Shown: one piece after another, positions 1-5,981 of the stretch
Position numbering within the stretch: the stretch's first letter is position 1
Layout: each line of letters starts with the position of its first letter
Assembly: GCA_003165095.1 (NCBI GenBank)
Contig: PLSH01000084.1
Location: forward strand, 1-11,844
Direction: 5' to 3'
DNA length: 11,844 nucleotides
From: Acidobacteriaceae bacterium
GTDB lineage: Bacteria > Acidobacteriota > Terriglobia > Terriglobales > Acidobacteriaceae
The notes under the pieces: model-generated
Databases searched by the model: none
The model's input: only the letters and a program-made list of their open reading frames with translations
What the model was told of the DNA's origin: nothing
Made by a program: the position numbers and the translations under genes

Positions 1-540
1 GGGCTCGACGATGGCGACCCGAACGTTGAAGGCCTTCATCTCCTGGGCCAGCGCTTCGCTGAGCGCCTCGAGAGCAAACTTGGATGCGGCGTAGGGGCCG
101 AGGGGCGAGGTGGAGACGCGTCCGGCTACCGAAGTGACATTGACGATCAATCCCCTGCGGCACTGGCGCATGGCGGGAATGACAGCCTTGGCACAGCGGA
201 TGGCGCCAAAGTAGTTGGTCTCCATCACGGCGCGAAAATCGTCCATCGACAGCTCTTCAATTGAGCCGTTTCGCTCCACGCCGGCATTGTTGACCAGCAC
301 ATCGAGGTTGCCCGCGGCCTGGTAGATGGCAGCGATGGCATTGGCCACCGAGAGGTCTGAGTCCACATCCATGACCGAGACGTGAATGGGCAGGCTCTCC
401 TGGGCGGCCTGCTGCGCGAGCTCCGGTGCGCGGGCGGGGTTGCGCATGGTGGCATAAACGGTGTGGCCCGCGCGGGCGAGGGTCACGGCGGTGATGAGGC
501 CAATGCCTTTGCTTGTGCCGGTGATGAGTACTGTTGCCAC
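1..540 (-). CDS. Short-chain dehydrogenase/reductase (SDR), classical type, 3' end outside window
   Basis: An NAD(P)-dependent oxidoreductase of the classical SDR superfamily; the substrate cannot be read from the sequence. Translation from a GTG at 540 gives 180 residues before the window edge; classical SDRs usually run to about 250. Visible motifs: cofactor loop TGTSKGIG (residues 7-14), NNAG (84-87), Asn109 in ETNYFG, catalytic Ser137 in NVTSVAG, and YAASK with Tyr150 and Lys154, so the Asn-Ser-Tyr-Lys tetrad is intact. The GTG is chosen because GGGAG lies five bases upstream and the next residues (ATVLITG) start the first Rossmann strand directly. It follows the alcohol dehydrogenase on the same strand after a 197-bp gap, so co-transcription is possible but not shown. 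The missing C-terminus would carry the substrate-specific part. Confidence 0.93.
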   Translation of the reverse strand, partial: MATVLITGTSKGIGLITAVTLARAGHTVYATMRNPARAPELAQQAAQESLPIHVSVMDVDSDLSVANAIAAIYQAAGNLDVLVNNAGVERNGSIEELSMDDFRAVMETNYFGAIRCAKAVIPAMRQCRRGLIVNVTSVAGRVSTSPLGPYAASKFALEALSEALAQEMKAFNVRVAIVEP

Positions 541-705
541 GGTGACTCCCGCATGCTGGCGTTCAGGGAAGGTTGGAGCTTAAACCATGGGACGCGGTGG
601 GGGGAATGGCGCGCGCGGCGGCCCATGGATCAGAAAGTGCGGCAGTTTCCGTTGAGGTACAAGATTTCGAGACGGTGCCGGCTTCACGAAATCCGTTGGT
701 GAATG

Positions 706-739
706 TGATTGGCGCGGCCGGATGCCGGAATTCCAATCA
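706..739 (-). terminator. Possible weak hairpin at the 3' end of the alcohol dehydrogenase gene
   Basis: Seven-base inverted arms (TGATTGG and CCAATCA) enclose 20 bases that themselves contain CCGG-ATG-CCGG. The outer arm includes the TGA stop of the alcohol dehydrogenase. No T-run follows, so this is at best a weak or factor-assisted end signal. It may be chance in GC-rich DNA. Confidence 0.22.
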
Positions 740-1744
740 GTTGGCGAGCACGGCCCGGTAGCGGACTTTGTTCTTCTTGACCTTCTCGATGGCTTCATTG
801 GCCTTGGCCATGGGGAAGAGCTCAGTGGTGGCTTTTACGCCGTGGCGGGCGGCCACGTCGAGCATCTCGCGCAGGCGGTATGGGCTGCCGGTGGGGTTTC
901 CGCTGATGCTGCGCAGCCCGGAGATGAGCGGGAACGCGTGCACGGTAACCGGGGAGGGCGGCACGCCGACGAAGCACAGCGTCCCGGTGGGACGCAGCGC
1001 CTGGATGTAAGTGCCCCAGTCCTGATCAGCGTTGATGGTGGTGAGGATGAAGTCCTGAGTGCCTGCCATTTCTTTCATGGCCTTGGATTCGCGGGTATTG
1101 ACAAAGTGGCTCGCACCCAGTGCGCGGACCTCTTCTTCCTTGGCGGCGGAAGTGGAGAATGCGGTGACCACAGCGCCGAAGACGCGTGCGAACTGGATGG
1201 CGATATGACCGAGGCCGCCGATGCCCACGATTCCCACGCGCGAGGAGGGGTTGATGCCGTGGGTACGGAGGGGATTGTAGACGGTAATGCCGGCGCAGAG
1301 GAGGGGCGCGGCGTTTTCACTGCTGAGCTGCTCGGGAACGGGAATGACGAAGCGGGCATTGGCGCGGACGCGGTCGGCGTAGCCTCCGTTGCGATGGACG
1401 CAAGTGCCTTCGGAGGCGGGGCAGAGGTTTTCCATAGCGCGCGTGCACCATTCGCACTCCCCGCAGGAGTTGGACTGCCAGCCCAAGCCGACGCGCTGGC
1501 CGACGGTCAAGGAGCGCACTTCGCCGCCCACTGCCGCAACCGTGCCGATAATTTCATGGCCGGGAATGAACGGATATTGGCTGATGCCCCAGTCATTTGA
1601 GATGAGGTGAAGATCGCTGTGGCAGATGCCGCAGTGGGTGATGGCGATCTCTACTTCCTGCGCTCCCAGCTTGCCCGGGTCGTAGTGATAAGGCAGAAGT
1701 TCCGCTCCCGCTGCATGCGCTGCAAGTCCTTTTATTGAAGGCAT
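737..1744 (-). CDS. Zinc-dependent NAD(P) alcohol dehydrogenase, cinnamyl-alcohol-dehydrogenase (CAD/YahK) type
   Basis: Interconverts alcohols and aldehydes in the cytoplasm. The 335-residue protein is a full-length medium-chain dehydrogenase. Catalytic zinc ligands are Cys38 (in HCGICHSD), His63 (GHE) and Cys150. The structural zinc site is Cys94, Cys97, Cys100 and Cys108. The nucleotide-binding turn GIGGLG is at 174-179. After the second Rossmann strand comes FSTSAAKEEE rather than an acidic residue; in the CAD/YahK group this usually goes with NADPH preference, which is inference here. The ATG at 1744 is chosen over a TTG at 1795 because a GGGGGA ribosome site sits just upstream and MPSIKGLAAH matches the family start. 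It lies 97 bp downstream of the S55 gene on the same strand and has its own candidate promoter and operator. The physiological substrate is unknown; broad aldehyde reduction is likeliest. Confidence 0.93.
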   Translation of the reverse strand: MPSIKGLAAHAAGAELLPYHYDPGKLGAQEVEIAITHCGICHSDLHLISNDWGISQYPFIPGHEIIGTVAAVGGEVRSLTVGQRVGLGWQSNSCGECEWCTRAMENLCPASEGTCVHRNGGYADRVRANARFVIPVPEQLSSENAAPLLCAGITVYNPLRTHGINPSSRVGIVGIGGLGHIAIQFARVFGAVVTAFSTSAAKEEEVRALGASHFVNTRESKAMKEMAGTQDFILTTINADQDWGTYIQALRPTGTLCFVGVPPSPVTVHAFPLISGLRSISGNPTGSPYRLREMLDVAARHGVKATTELFPMAKANEAIEKVKKNKVRYRAVLAN

Positions 1745-1783
1745 TTTCCCCCGAATCCTTATTGGCGGTTGGCTACGGCGCTG

Positions 1784-1818
1784 GTTATAACCCAAATGGA
1801 CCGGGCCTGGTACCAGGC
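1784..1818 (-). promoter_or_regulatory. Candidate promoter and palindromic operator of the alcohol dehydrogenase gene
   Basis: Read on the minus strand, TATAAC (1789-1784) is a good -10 match, inside a 10-bp palindrome GGTTATAACC (1783-1792). The region 16-18 bases upstream has no TTGACA-like box but carries a perfect 14-bp palindrome GCCTGGTACCAGGC (1805-1818). The 5' leader would be about 33 bases. A dimeric regulator bound at the -35 position is the natural reading, but no regulator is identified. The palindrome also lies just past the stop of the S55 gene, so it could form a short hairpin at that transcript's end. Confidence 0.35.
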
Positions 1819-1841
1819 GGCAGGATGGTTTACCGCCAGCT

Positions 1842-3761
1842 CTAGTTTAAACCTCCGCCGGGGTCGATGTGCAGATCGAGAATCTGAAAACCGTTGAGCA
1901 CACCACCAGCCGGAGCCTGGCCTGCCAGTTCCGCCGACTCTCCATTCAGGGTGGTGGTTTCGGCCGCGCGCAGCGGTTCCAGGGCATTGGCCACAGAGAG
2001 AGGGACGCTCAAGAGCGTCTCACCGGCAATGCCGGCCTGGGCTTCAGGAACCAGCAGGCTGACGTAAACGCGATCTTCGGGGTGGTGGCGGCGCGCCTGT
2101 TCGAGCACGGCGGCCAGATCGGCCCGCCGGACAGCGAGCCGGGGCTGATTCAGGGTGCGGTCAAGGGTGACGCCATCGGAAACCAGGAGGCGGAGATTGC
2201 CGGCGTCCAACCTGGCGGGAAGCTTGATGGCAATTCTCACGTTACGGGCGGGCTGCTGCCAGGGCCGGACGGTAGCTTCGACGTCGATGGTGTCGCCGGC
2301 ATGGACAATATTGCTTGAGACGAGCCTCGCGCCGACCAATTCAACTGCCACTCGGCGGGGGATGGTTTCGACGCGCAGATCGATACCAAGCACCGTGCCC
2401 TGGCGCGCGCCGCTCGAATAGAGGGCGTTGAAGCGCCCCCCGGTCAGGGCTGCAAGTTGCATCGGCGCGGGTGTCAAACCGCCGGCCGAGGCCCAAAGAT
2501 CGAGCGGCACAGGAGGAAATCCCTCGACATCGATGCTGCCGGTGAGGTGGTAGCTGGTTGAGAAGGTGCTGGCATTGGTTTCCAGCAGCGATTCGTAGAG
2601 AACGACCTCCAGCGCCTGCGGGGTCAAAGACGGCAGATCGAGAATCTCGACGTTCAGCTTGCGATTGTCTCCGGGGCCGTCCATGGCAATGTGCACCGGG
2701 ATCATGAGCGCCCTGGCGCCCATTACGCCTCGGATGGCCGATTCGCGATCCTCGGTAAACGCGCCCACGGTGTTTCCGGTATTGATGATTTTGAATGCGT
2801 TCAGGGGTGAGGCCAGGGTGGTAATCACTTCGGCGGTGGTCATGGGCAGCGAGACCGGGCCGGCCTGCAGAATGGGATGGCCGCAGGCCAGCAATTGCCT
2901 GGGGTCAATGTAGGTGACGGTGCAAGTGGCGGAAATCTCGAGGTCGCCGCGCACCAGCAGGGCGCTGACGGCCGACCCGGGCTGGAGCGCAGGAGTCGGC
3001 GTGGTGGATTCCGCGCCCGCGGCTTGCGATCCGGCCATGCCGCCCGCGGCAACTGTCTCGAGACTGGTTCCAATCATTTGCCGTTGCCAGAACTCGAGTG
3101 CCTCGGGATGGAAACCGCTCATCACCAGCGGCGTTTCCATTGCCTGGAAATTCATATTTCCGGCAGAAAGCTGGGCGTCGGGAGTGGCGGATCCCGACCA
3201 GCCCGAGGCGGGCATGCCGGAGGCAGGGTTCGATGCATCCGAGGCAGGCTGTGCGGGGTCGACGGGAAGACTGCGAGCCTCAAACATCTGCTCAATGGGG
3301 GTGATGCCGGCGATGGGGTCTTTGGAGAACTGCCCGATGCGGTAGGAGAGCGATCCAAGCAGCTTGCCGCCGATGTAGACCGGGCTCCCGCTCATACCCT
3401 CGACGACGCCGGTGTATTCGGGCCTGGCGCCGCGCAGTTGGGCCAGAATCAGGTCCTGGCCCGGACCTCGGGCTCCGCGCAGGACGCCGAGAATCTCCAC
3501 CTGCATGGGCTCAGGCGTGGATCCTTCGAAGACGGTCCACGCGGTGCCAGTCATGCCGCGGCGCACCTCGCTCAGCGGAAAAATACCTCCGCTGCTGGGA
3601 GGGGGACCAGCCGGCGGGCTGATATCCTGGCCGGCAAGAGGCTGTGCGGCAGGCTGTTGAGCCGGGACGCCCTGCGCCGGCATGGGAGGCGTGATGGCCA
3701 CGGCGAGCAGAATGGCGAGCGCGGCCGCCGGCAACCTGGTTTCCTTCAGGGAGGTTTCCAC
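1842..3761 (-). CDS. Secreted SpoIVB/S55-type serine peptidase-like protein, domain halves in permuted order
   Basis: The 639-residue protein has an N-terminal hydrophobic stretch (about residues 9-25) followed by PAQ, which looks like a signal peptide, then a Pro/Gln-rich linker. Next comes LSEVRRGMTGTAWTVFEG (64-81) and VEGMSGSPVY (120-129), where Ser124 matches the catalytic Ser motif of peptidase family S55 (SpoIVB). An Ala/Ser/Gly/Pro-rich insert follows (about 165-265), then LLACGHPI with His295 and AFTEDRES (334-341), which match the catalytic-His half of SpoIVB. The last roughly 300 residues look beta-rich and match nothing I know. In SpoIVB the His half precedes the Ser half, so the order here is swapped. 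The GTG at 3761 is chosen because it puts the signal peptide at the N-terminus. There is no clear ribosome site, and the longer in-frame GTG at 3863 would overlap the divergent gene. Peptidase activity and substrate are inferred. Confidence 0.82.
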   Translation of the reverse strand: METSLKETRLPAAALAILLAVAITPPMPAQGVPAQQPAAQPLAGQDISPPAGPPPSSGGIFPLSEVRRGMTGTAWTVFEGSTPEPMQVEILGVLRGARGPGQDLILAQLRGARPEYTGVVEGMSGSPVYIGGKLLGSLSYRIGQFSKDPIAGITPIEQMFEARSLPVDPAQPASDASNPASGMPASGWSGSATPDAQLSAGNMNFQAMETPLVMSGFHPEALEFWQRQMIGTSLETVAAGGMAGSQAAGAESTTPTPALQPGSAVSALLVRGDLEISATCTVTYIDPRQLLACGHPILQAGPVSLPMTTAEVITTLASPLNAFKIINTGNTVGAFTEDRESAIRGVMGARALMIPVHIAMDGPGDNRKLNVEILDLPSLTPQALEVVLYESLLETNASTFSTSYHLTGSIDVEGFPPVPLDLWASAGGLTPAPMQLAALTGGRFNALYSSGARQGTVLGIDLRVETIPRRVAVELVGARLVSSNIVHAGDTIDVEATVRPWQQPARNVRIAIKLPARLDAGNLRLLVSDGVTLDRTLNQPRLAVRRADLAAVLEQARRHHPEDRVYVSLLVPEAQAGIAGETLLSVPLSVANALEPLRAAETTTLNGESAELAGQAPAGGVLNGFQILDLHIDPGGGLN

Positions 3762-3846
3762 GTCTATTAGAGTACAGCGAGCCAGTTGGCGGTTGCCGGG
3801 CGGCAGACCACCCGGATCAACTATGCTGGTGAGCAAAGAGGTTGAT
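3762..3846. promoter_or_regulatory. Shared divergent promoter region with imperfect palindrome
   Basis: Only 85 bp separate the starts of the S55-type gene (minus) and the VWA gene (plus), so both promoters must overlap here or lie inside the opposing genes. An imperfect palindrome at 3796-3815 has eight-base arms (CCGGGCGG and CCACCCGG, one mismatch) around CAGA, a plausible operator controlling both. AGAGG at 3836-3840 is the ribosome site of the VWA gene. No convincing -35/-10 pair was found for either direction. Confidence 0.4.
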
Positions 3847-5076
3847 ATGACCACGCCGCGCACATTTCCCCGAGCTTCCTATCGAATTCGTCTCGCGTCG
3901 CTGATCGTTGCTGTTCTGGCGCTTGCAGCGGCTCCGATGAGCCGTGCCCAGAACCCGACTCCGCCGCCGAGCCCGCAGCCGCAACAGCCGCAGCAGCCAG
4001 ACCAGACCGTGCCGGACGCGGGCGGTCCCAGCGGGGACACCGGTGTGATTGCGGTGCCGAAGAAAAATCCCGACGAGGAGCCCGCTCCACCGCCTGCTCC
4101 GGCGGCGCCCAAGGTGACGAACCCGGAAGGGTTAGGCAACATCTCGCTGCGCGTCGACGTTCCCGAAGTCACAGTCGATGTGGGCGTGCTGCTGGAAAAG
4201 ACCGGCCAGTTCGTCCCTGGTCTCAAGCCGGAGAATTTCCGTGTCTATGAGGACGGCGTGGAGCAGAAGGTTCAAGGATTCAAGCGCGTGGAAGCGCCAA
4301 TTACGGCGCTGCTGCTATGCGAGTACGCCGCCAAGGGTTGGGTGTTCAGAGTTGACATGCTGAATTCAGCGTGGGCGTTTACGCAGCAACTGCGCCCCCA
4401 GGATGAAGTGGCCCTGATGACCTTTGACATGAAGACGCATATCGAGGTCGACTTCACCCAGGACAAGCGCCAGATCCAGGAAGCACTCAACTCGCTGGCC
4501 ATGTCGGTGGCGATGCCGGCCGCATTCAGCGAGACCAATGTCTTCGACGCGCTTTACGAGTCGCTCGATCGCCTGGATCGCATCGAGGGACGGAAGTACA
4601 TCATTCTCATTGCATCGGGCGTGGATACCATGTCAAAGCTCACCTTCGACAAGATTCTGGCGAGGGTTAAGACAGCGCAGAACGTGACCATCTACACCAT
4701 CTCGACCGGGGGCCTAATGGAGGAGATGAACGAGGGCAGGGGGGGCATGATGGGAGGGATGCGGGACATGACGTATCTGCAAGCTGCCAACGAAATGCAC
4801 GCCTTTGCCAGCGCCACCGGAGGCATGAGCTTCCAGCCGAAGTTCACCGGCGAGCTGCCCGACATGGTGAAGGGCATCAACGAGAATATTCGCGCCAAGT
4901 ATCAACTGGTGTATCACCCCAGCAACCCGAAGCAGGATGGCACGTATCGCAAGCTGCGAGTGGTATTGGTGGACGAGGAAGGCCAGCCGCTGCACATGCA
5001 GGACGAGAAGAAGAAGCAGCTTAAATACGACATCATCGCCCGCGACGGCTACCGCGCCAAGCAGGAAGTGGAGTGA
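3847..5076 (+). CDS. Secreted VWA-domain protein, acidobacterial VWFA-related family (TIGR03436-like)
   Basis: A 409-residue exported protein. Residues 1-34 form a signal peptide (basic start, hydrophobic LIVAVLALAAA, cleavage after SRA). Residues 37-90 are Pro/Gln-rich and probably a flexible linker. Then comes the family hallmark FVPGLKPENFRVYEDGVEQ (122-140), followed by a von Willebrand A fold (about 150-290) with strand TALLLCEY, later strand KYIILIASGVD (250-260) and TIYTIST (281-287). A Met/Gly-rich loop at 290-307 and a C-terminal beta segment follow. The usual DxSxS metal site is replaced by Cys158-Glu-Tyr-Ala-Ala, though Thr230 and Asp260 remain near the other expected positions. 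ATG at 3847 is chosen over upstream in-frame starts at 3682 and 3823 because AGAGG lies six bases before it and the signal peptide starts there. A protein-binding role outside the cytoplasm is likely; the partner is unknown. It is divergent from the S55-type gene. Confidence 0.88.
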   Translation: MTTPRTFPRASYRIRLASLIVAVLALAAAPMSRAQNPTPPPSPQPQQPQQPDQTVPDAGGPSGDTGVIAVPKKNPDEEPAPPPAPAAPKVTNPEGLGNISLRVDVPEVTVDVGVLLEKTGQFVPGLKPENFRVYEDGVEQKVQGFKRVEAPITALLLCEYAAKGWVFRVDMLNSAWAFTQQLRPQDEVALMTFDMKTHIEVDFTQDKRQIQEALNSLAMSVAMPAAFSETNVFDALYESLDRLDRIEGRKYIILIASGVDTMSKLTFDKILARVKTAQNVTIYTISTGGLMEEMNEGRGGMMGGMRDMTYLQAANEMHAFASATGGMSFQPKFTGELPDMVKGINENIRAKYQLVYHPSNPKQDGTYRKLRVVLVDEEGQPLHMQDEKKKQLKYDIIARDGYRAKQEVE

Positions 5077-5084
5077 GAAAGACA

Positions 5085-5136
5085 GGGAATAGGGAATAGG
5101 GGAACGAGTGAAGAAGTGAATAAGTGAAGAAGTGAA
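5085..5136 (+). repeat. Short tandem repeats GGGAATA x2 and GTGAANAA x3.6
   Basis: GGGAATA occurs twice head to tail (5085-5098). Ten bases on, GTGAAGAA, GTGAATAA, GTGAAGAA and GTGAA follow at an exact 8-bp period (starts 5108, 5116, 5124, 5132). They begin eight bases after the VWA stop codon. The repeats look slippage-prone; no function is visible. Confidence 0.75.
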
Positions 5137-5141
5137 CGGGG

Positions 5142-5164
5142 ACCAGGGGATGGGCGGTCCTGGT
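5142..5164 (+). terminator. Weak candidate terminator after the VWA gene
   Basis: ACCAGG (5142-5147) and CCTGGT (5159-5164) are perfect inverted arms around 11 bases, 65 bases after the VWA stop. The downstream sequence is only mildly T-rich and has no T-run, so intrinsic termination is uncertain. Confidence 0.25.
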
Positions 5165-5245
5165 TGCTTCCGGGATCATTCTCTGTTTCGGTTCTGCATG
5201 GGGCGGGAGAAGGCTCGATTTCATTGGCTGGGTTCGAGGGGAGAA

Positions 5246-5304
5246 GAGACTTTTCCCCTGGAGAGTTTCTCTGTGGAGACTTTCCCTGTGGGACTTTCCC
5301 GTTG
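5246..5304 (+). repeat. Degenerate 15-bp tandem repeat, four units
   Basis: Units GAGACTTTTCCCCTG (5246), GAGAGTTTCTCTGTG (5261), GAGACTTTCCCTGTG (5276) and a 14-base GGACTTTCCCGTTG (5291) are head to tail. Pyrimidine blocks alternate with GAGA at about 1.5 helical turns. It sits between the VWA gene and the small membrane protein gene. Confidence 0.7.
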
Positions 5305-5353
5305 ACGATCTTTCTCTTGCGGGCGTGCCAATATTGATCCTTCGCTTACACGC

Positions 5354-5396
5354 GTGATTGTCATCACCACAAAGTCGTCTTTCCCGGCGCTATGAT
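5354..5396 (+). promoter_or_regulatory. Candidate Crp/Fnr-family site with spaced -10 box
   Basis: GTGA-N6-TCAC at 5354-5367 is the symmetric core of a Crp-type operator. TATGAT at 5391-5396 is a good -10 hexamer with no matching -35. With a start near 5403 the palindrome centre (5360.5) would fall about 42 bases upstream, where class II activators bind. The leader to the ATG at 5517 would be about 114 bases and would contain the 25-bp direct repeats. This is inferred from pattern only; no Crp-type regulator is in the window. Confidence 0.3.
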
Positions 5397-5416
5397 TTTC
5401 AATCGTAAGGCTCCCT

Positions 5417-5470
5417 TGGTTACGTGGCTGCGGTTCTACATCCACTGGTTAGGTGGTTGCGGTTCTTCAT
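5417..5470 (+). repeat. 25-bp direct repeat, two copies at 29-bp period
   Basis: Copies at 5417-5441 and 5446-5470 match at 22 of 25 positions. The cores read GTGGCTGCGGTTCTACAT and GTGGTTGCGGTTCTTCAT. The 29-bp period is not a multiple of three, so this is not a protein repeat. It is close to three helical turns and ends 46 bases before the small membrane protein start, which suggests a regulatory site. Confidence 0.7.
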
Positions 5471-5516
5471 AGCGGCGCAAGCTGATTGGGGCGGGCAGAT
5501 TTTTCCGAGGTGGATG

Positions 5517-5789
5517 ATGACCTTTGTACCGGCGATGTGGGCTGTCTGGGGCGTGTTGGTTCTGTTTTTTATTGGTGTGAAACTTTACATTTCCAGGTTA
5601 AGCCGCGATGAGGACGACCAACTGGTGTTGCAAGAATCATTTGAACACCTGAAGGTTGAGCAGGCTGCGATCATTGCCAGGGTGAACAAGGTGCAACCGG
5701 TTCAGCGCCTGGTGATGTGGACTTTGCTGGCGATGACGCTCTTCGTTGTTGGTTACTACGCCTTAGACATGGTGAGGCAGTTCAAGTAG
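5517..5789 (+). CDS. Small two-helix membrane protein of unknown function, paralog A
   Basis: I do not recognise a named family. The 90-residue protein has a hydrophobic segment near the N-terminus (about residues 5-24), a charged middle SRLSRDEDDQLVLQESFEHL that could be an amphipathic helix, a conserved AAIIARVNKVQP stretch, and a second hydrophobic segment (about 64-83, WTLLAMTLFVVGYYAL). A hairpin with the charged middle in the cytoplasm is likely. The ATG at 5517 is chosen because GAGG lies six bases upstream and because the paralog at 5982-6263 starts with the same MTFVP behind a matching GGAGGTGGAT. An adjacent ATG at 5514 is possible; a GTG at 5424 would add 31 residues that the paralog lacks. 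The two copies share 41 of 90 residues without gaps, with the charged middle and second helix best kept. A role as a partner or regulator of a membrane complex is speculation. Confidence 0.8.
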   Translation: MTFVPAMWAVWGVLVLFFIGVKLYISRLSRDEDDQLVLQESFEHLKVEQAAIIARVNKVQPVQRLVMWTLLAMTLFVVGYYALDMVRQFK

Positions 5790-5827
5790 TCCGCGGCTGA
5801 AGCGGTCGTGTTTTGGCGGGTTGACCG

Positions 5828-5844
5828 GGCCGGGTTTGCCGGCC
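5828..5844. terminator. Candidate hairpin between convergent membrane protein genes
   Basis: GGCCGG (5828-5833) and CCGGCC (5839-5844) form a perfect six-base stem with loop GTTTG, 39 bases past the stop of paralog A and on the far side of paralog B. Neither strand has a T-run after it, so intrinsic termination is not assured. The position between convergent genes supports a shared end signal. Confidence 0.33.
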
Positions 5845-5981
5845 TCGGCGGATGCGCAGCTGACGCTATTCGAGGCTGGAATTCGATAGGGCACGGGAGC
5901 GGCGTACGCTCATTGTCGGCGCAATCCGAAGACACTGCCCACAATCGAGGCCGAGGTAGTCATCGGCCCGACGGGTGTGCT

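Larger units (their letters stand above)
5077..5516. other. 440-bp repeat-rich intergenic region
   Basis: No gene is supported here. Open frames at 5033-5224 and 5221-5445 (minus) have no ribosome site or recognisable protein features; the second merely reads the 15-bp repeats as five-residue repeats. In order the region holds: two GGGAATA copies (5085-5098), an 8-bp tandem repeat (5108-5136), a weak hairpin (5142-5164), a degenerate 15-bp tandem repeat (5246-5304), a Crp/Fnr-like palindrome (5354-5367), a possible -10 box (5391-5396) and a 25-bp direct repeat (5417-5470). It separates two plus-strand genes, so it likely ends one transcript and starts another. Confidence 0.6.

Noticed and set aside
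382..702. Small plus-strand frames upstream of the SDR gene
   Set aside because: They overlap the SDR coding region in antisense or lack a ribosome site; the 541-736 gap shows no credible gene.
722..1600. 292-residue plus-strand open frame
   Set aside because: It is antisense to the alcohol dehydrogenase, has no ribosome site or family motifs, and is explained by high GC content suppressing stops opposite a real gene.
2877..3770. 297-residue plus-strand open frame
   Set aside because: It is antisense to the S55-type gene, rich in Gly/Arg/His with no recognisable fold; a codon-bias shadow.
5085..5304. Possible CRISPR array because of several short repeats
   Set aside because: Repeats are contiguous 7-, 8- and 15-bp units with no spacers and no cas genes nearby.
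5221..5445. 74-residue minus-strand frame with Gly-Lys-Val-Ser repeats
   Set aside because: The repeats simply translate the 15-bp DNA repeat; there is no ribosome site, signal or conserved feature. Kept only as a check in the repeat finding.
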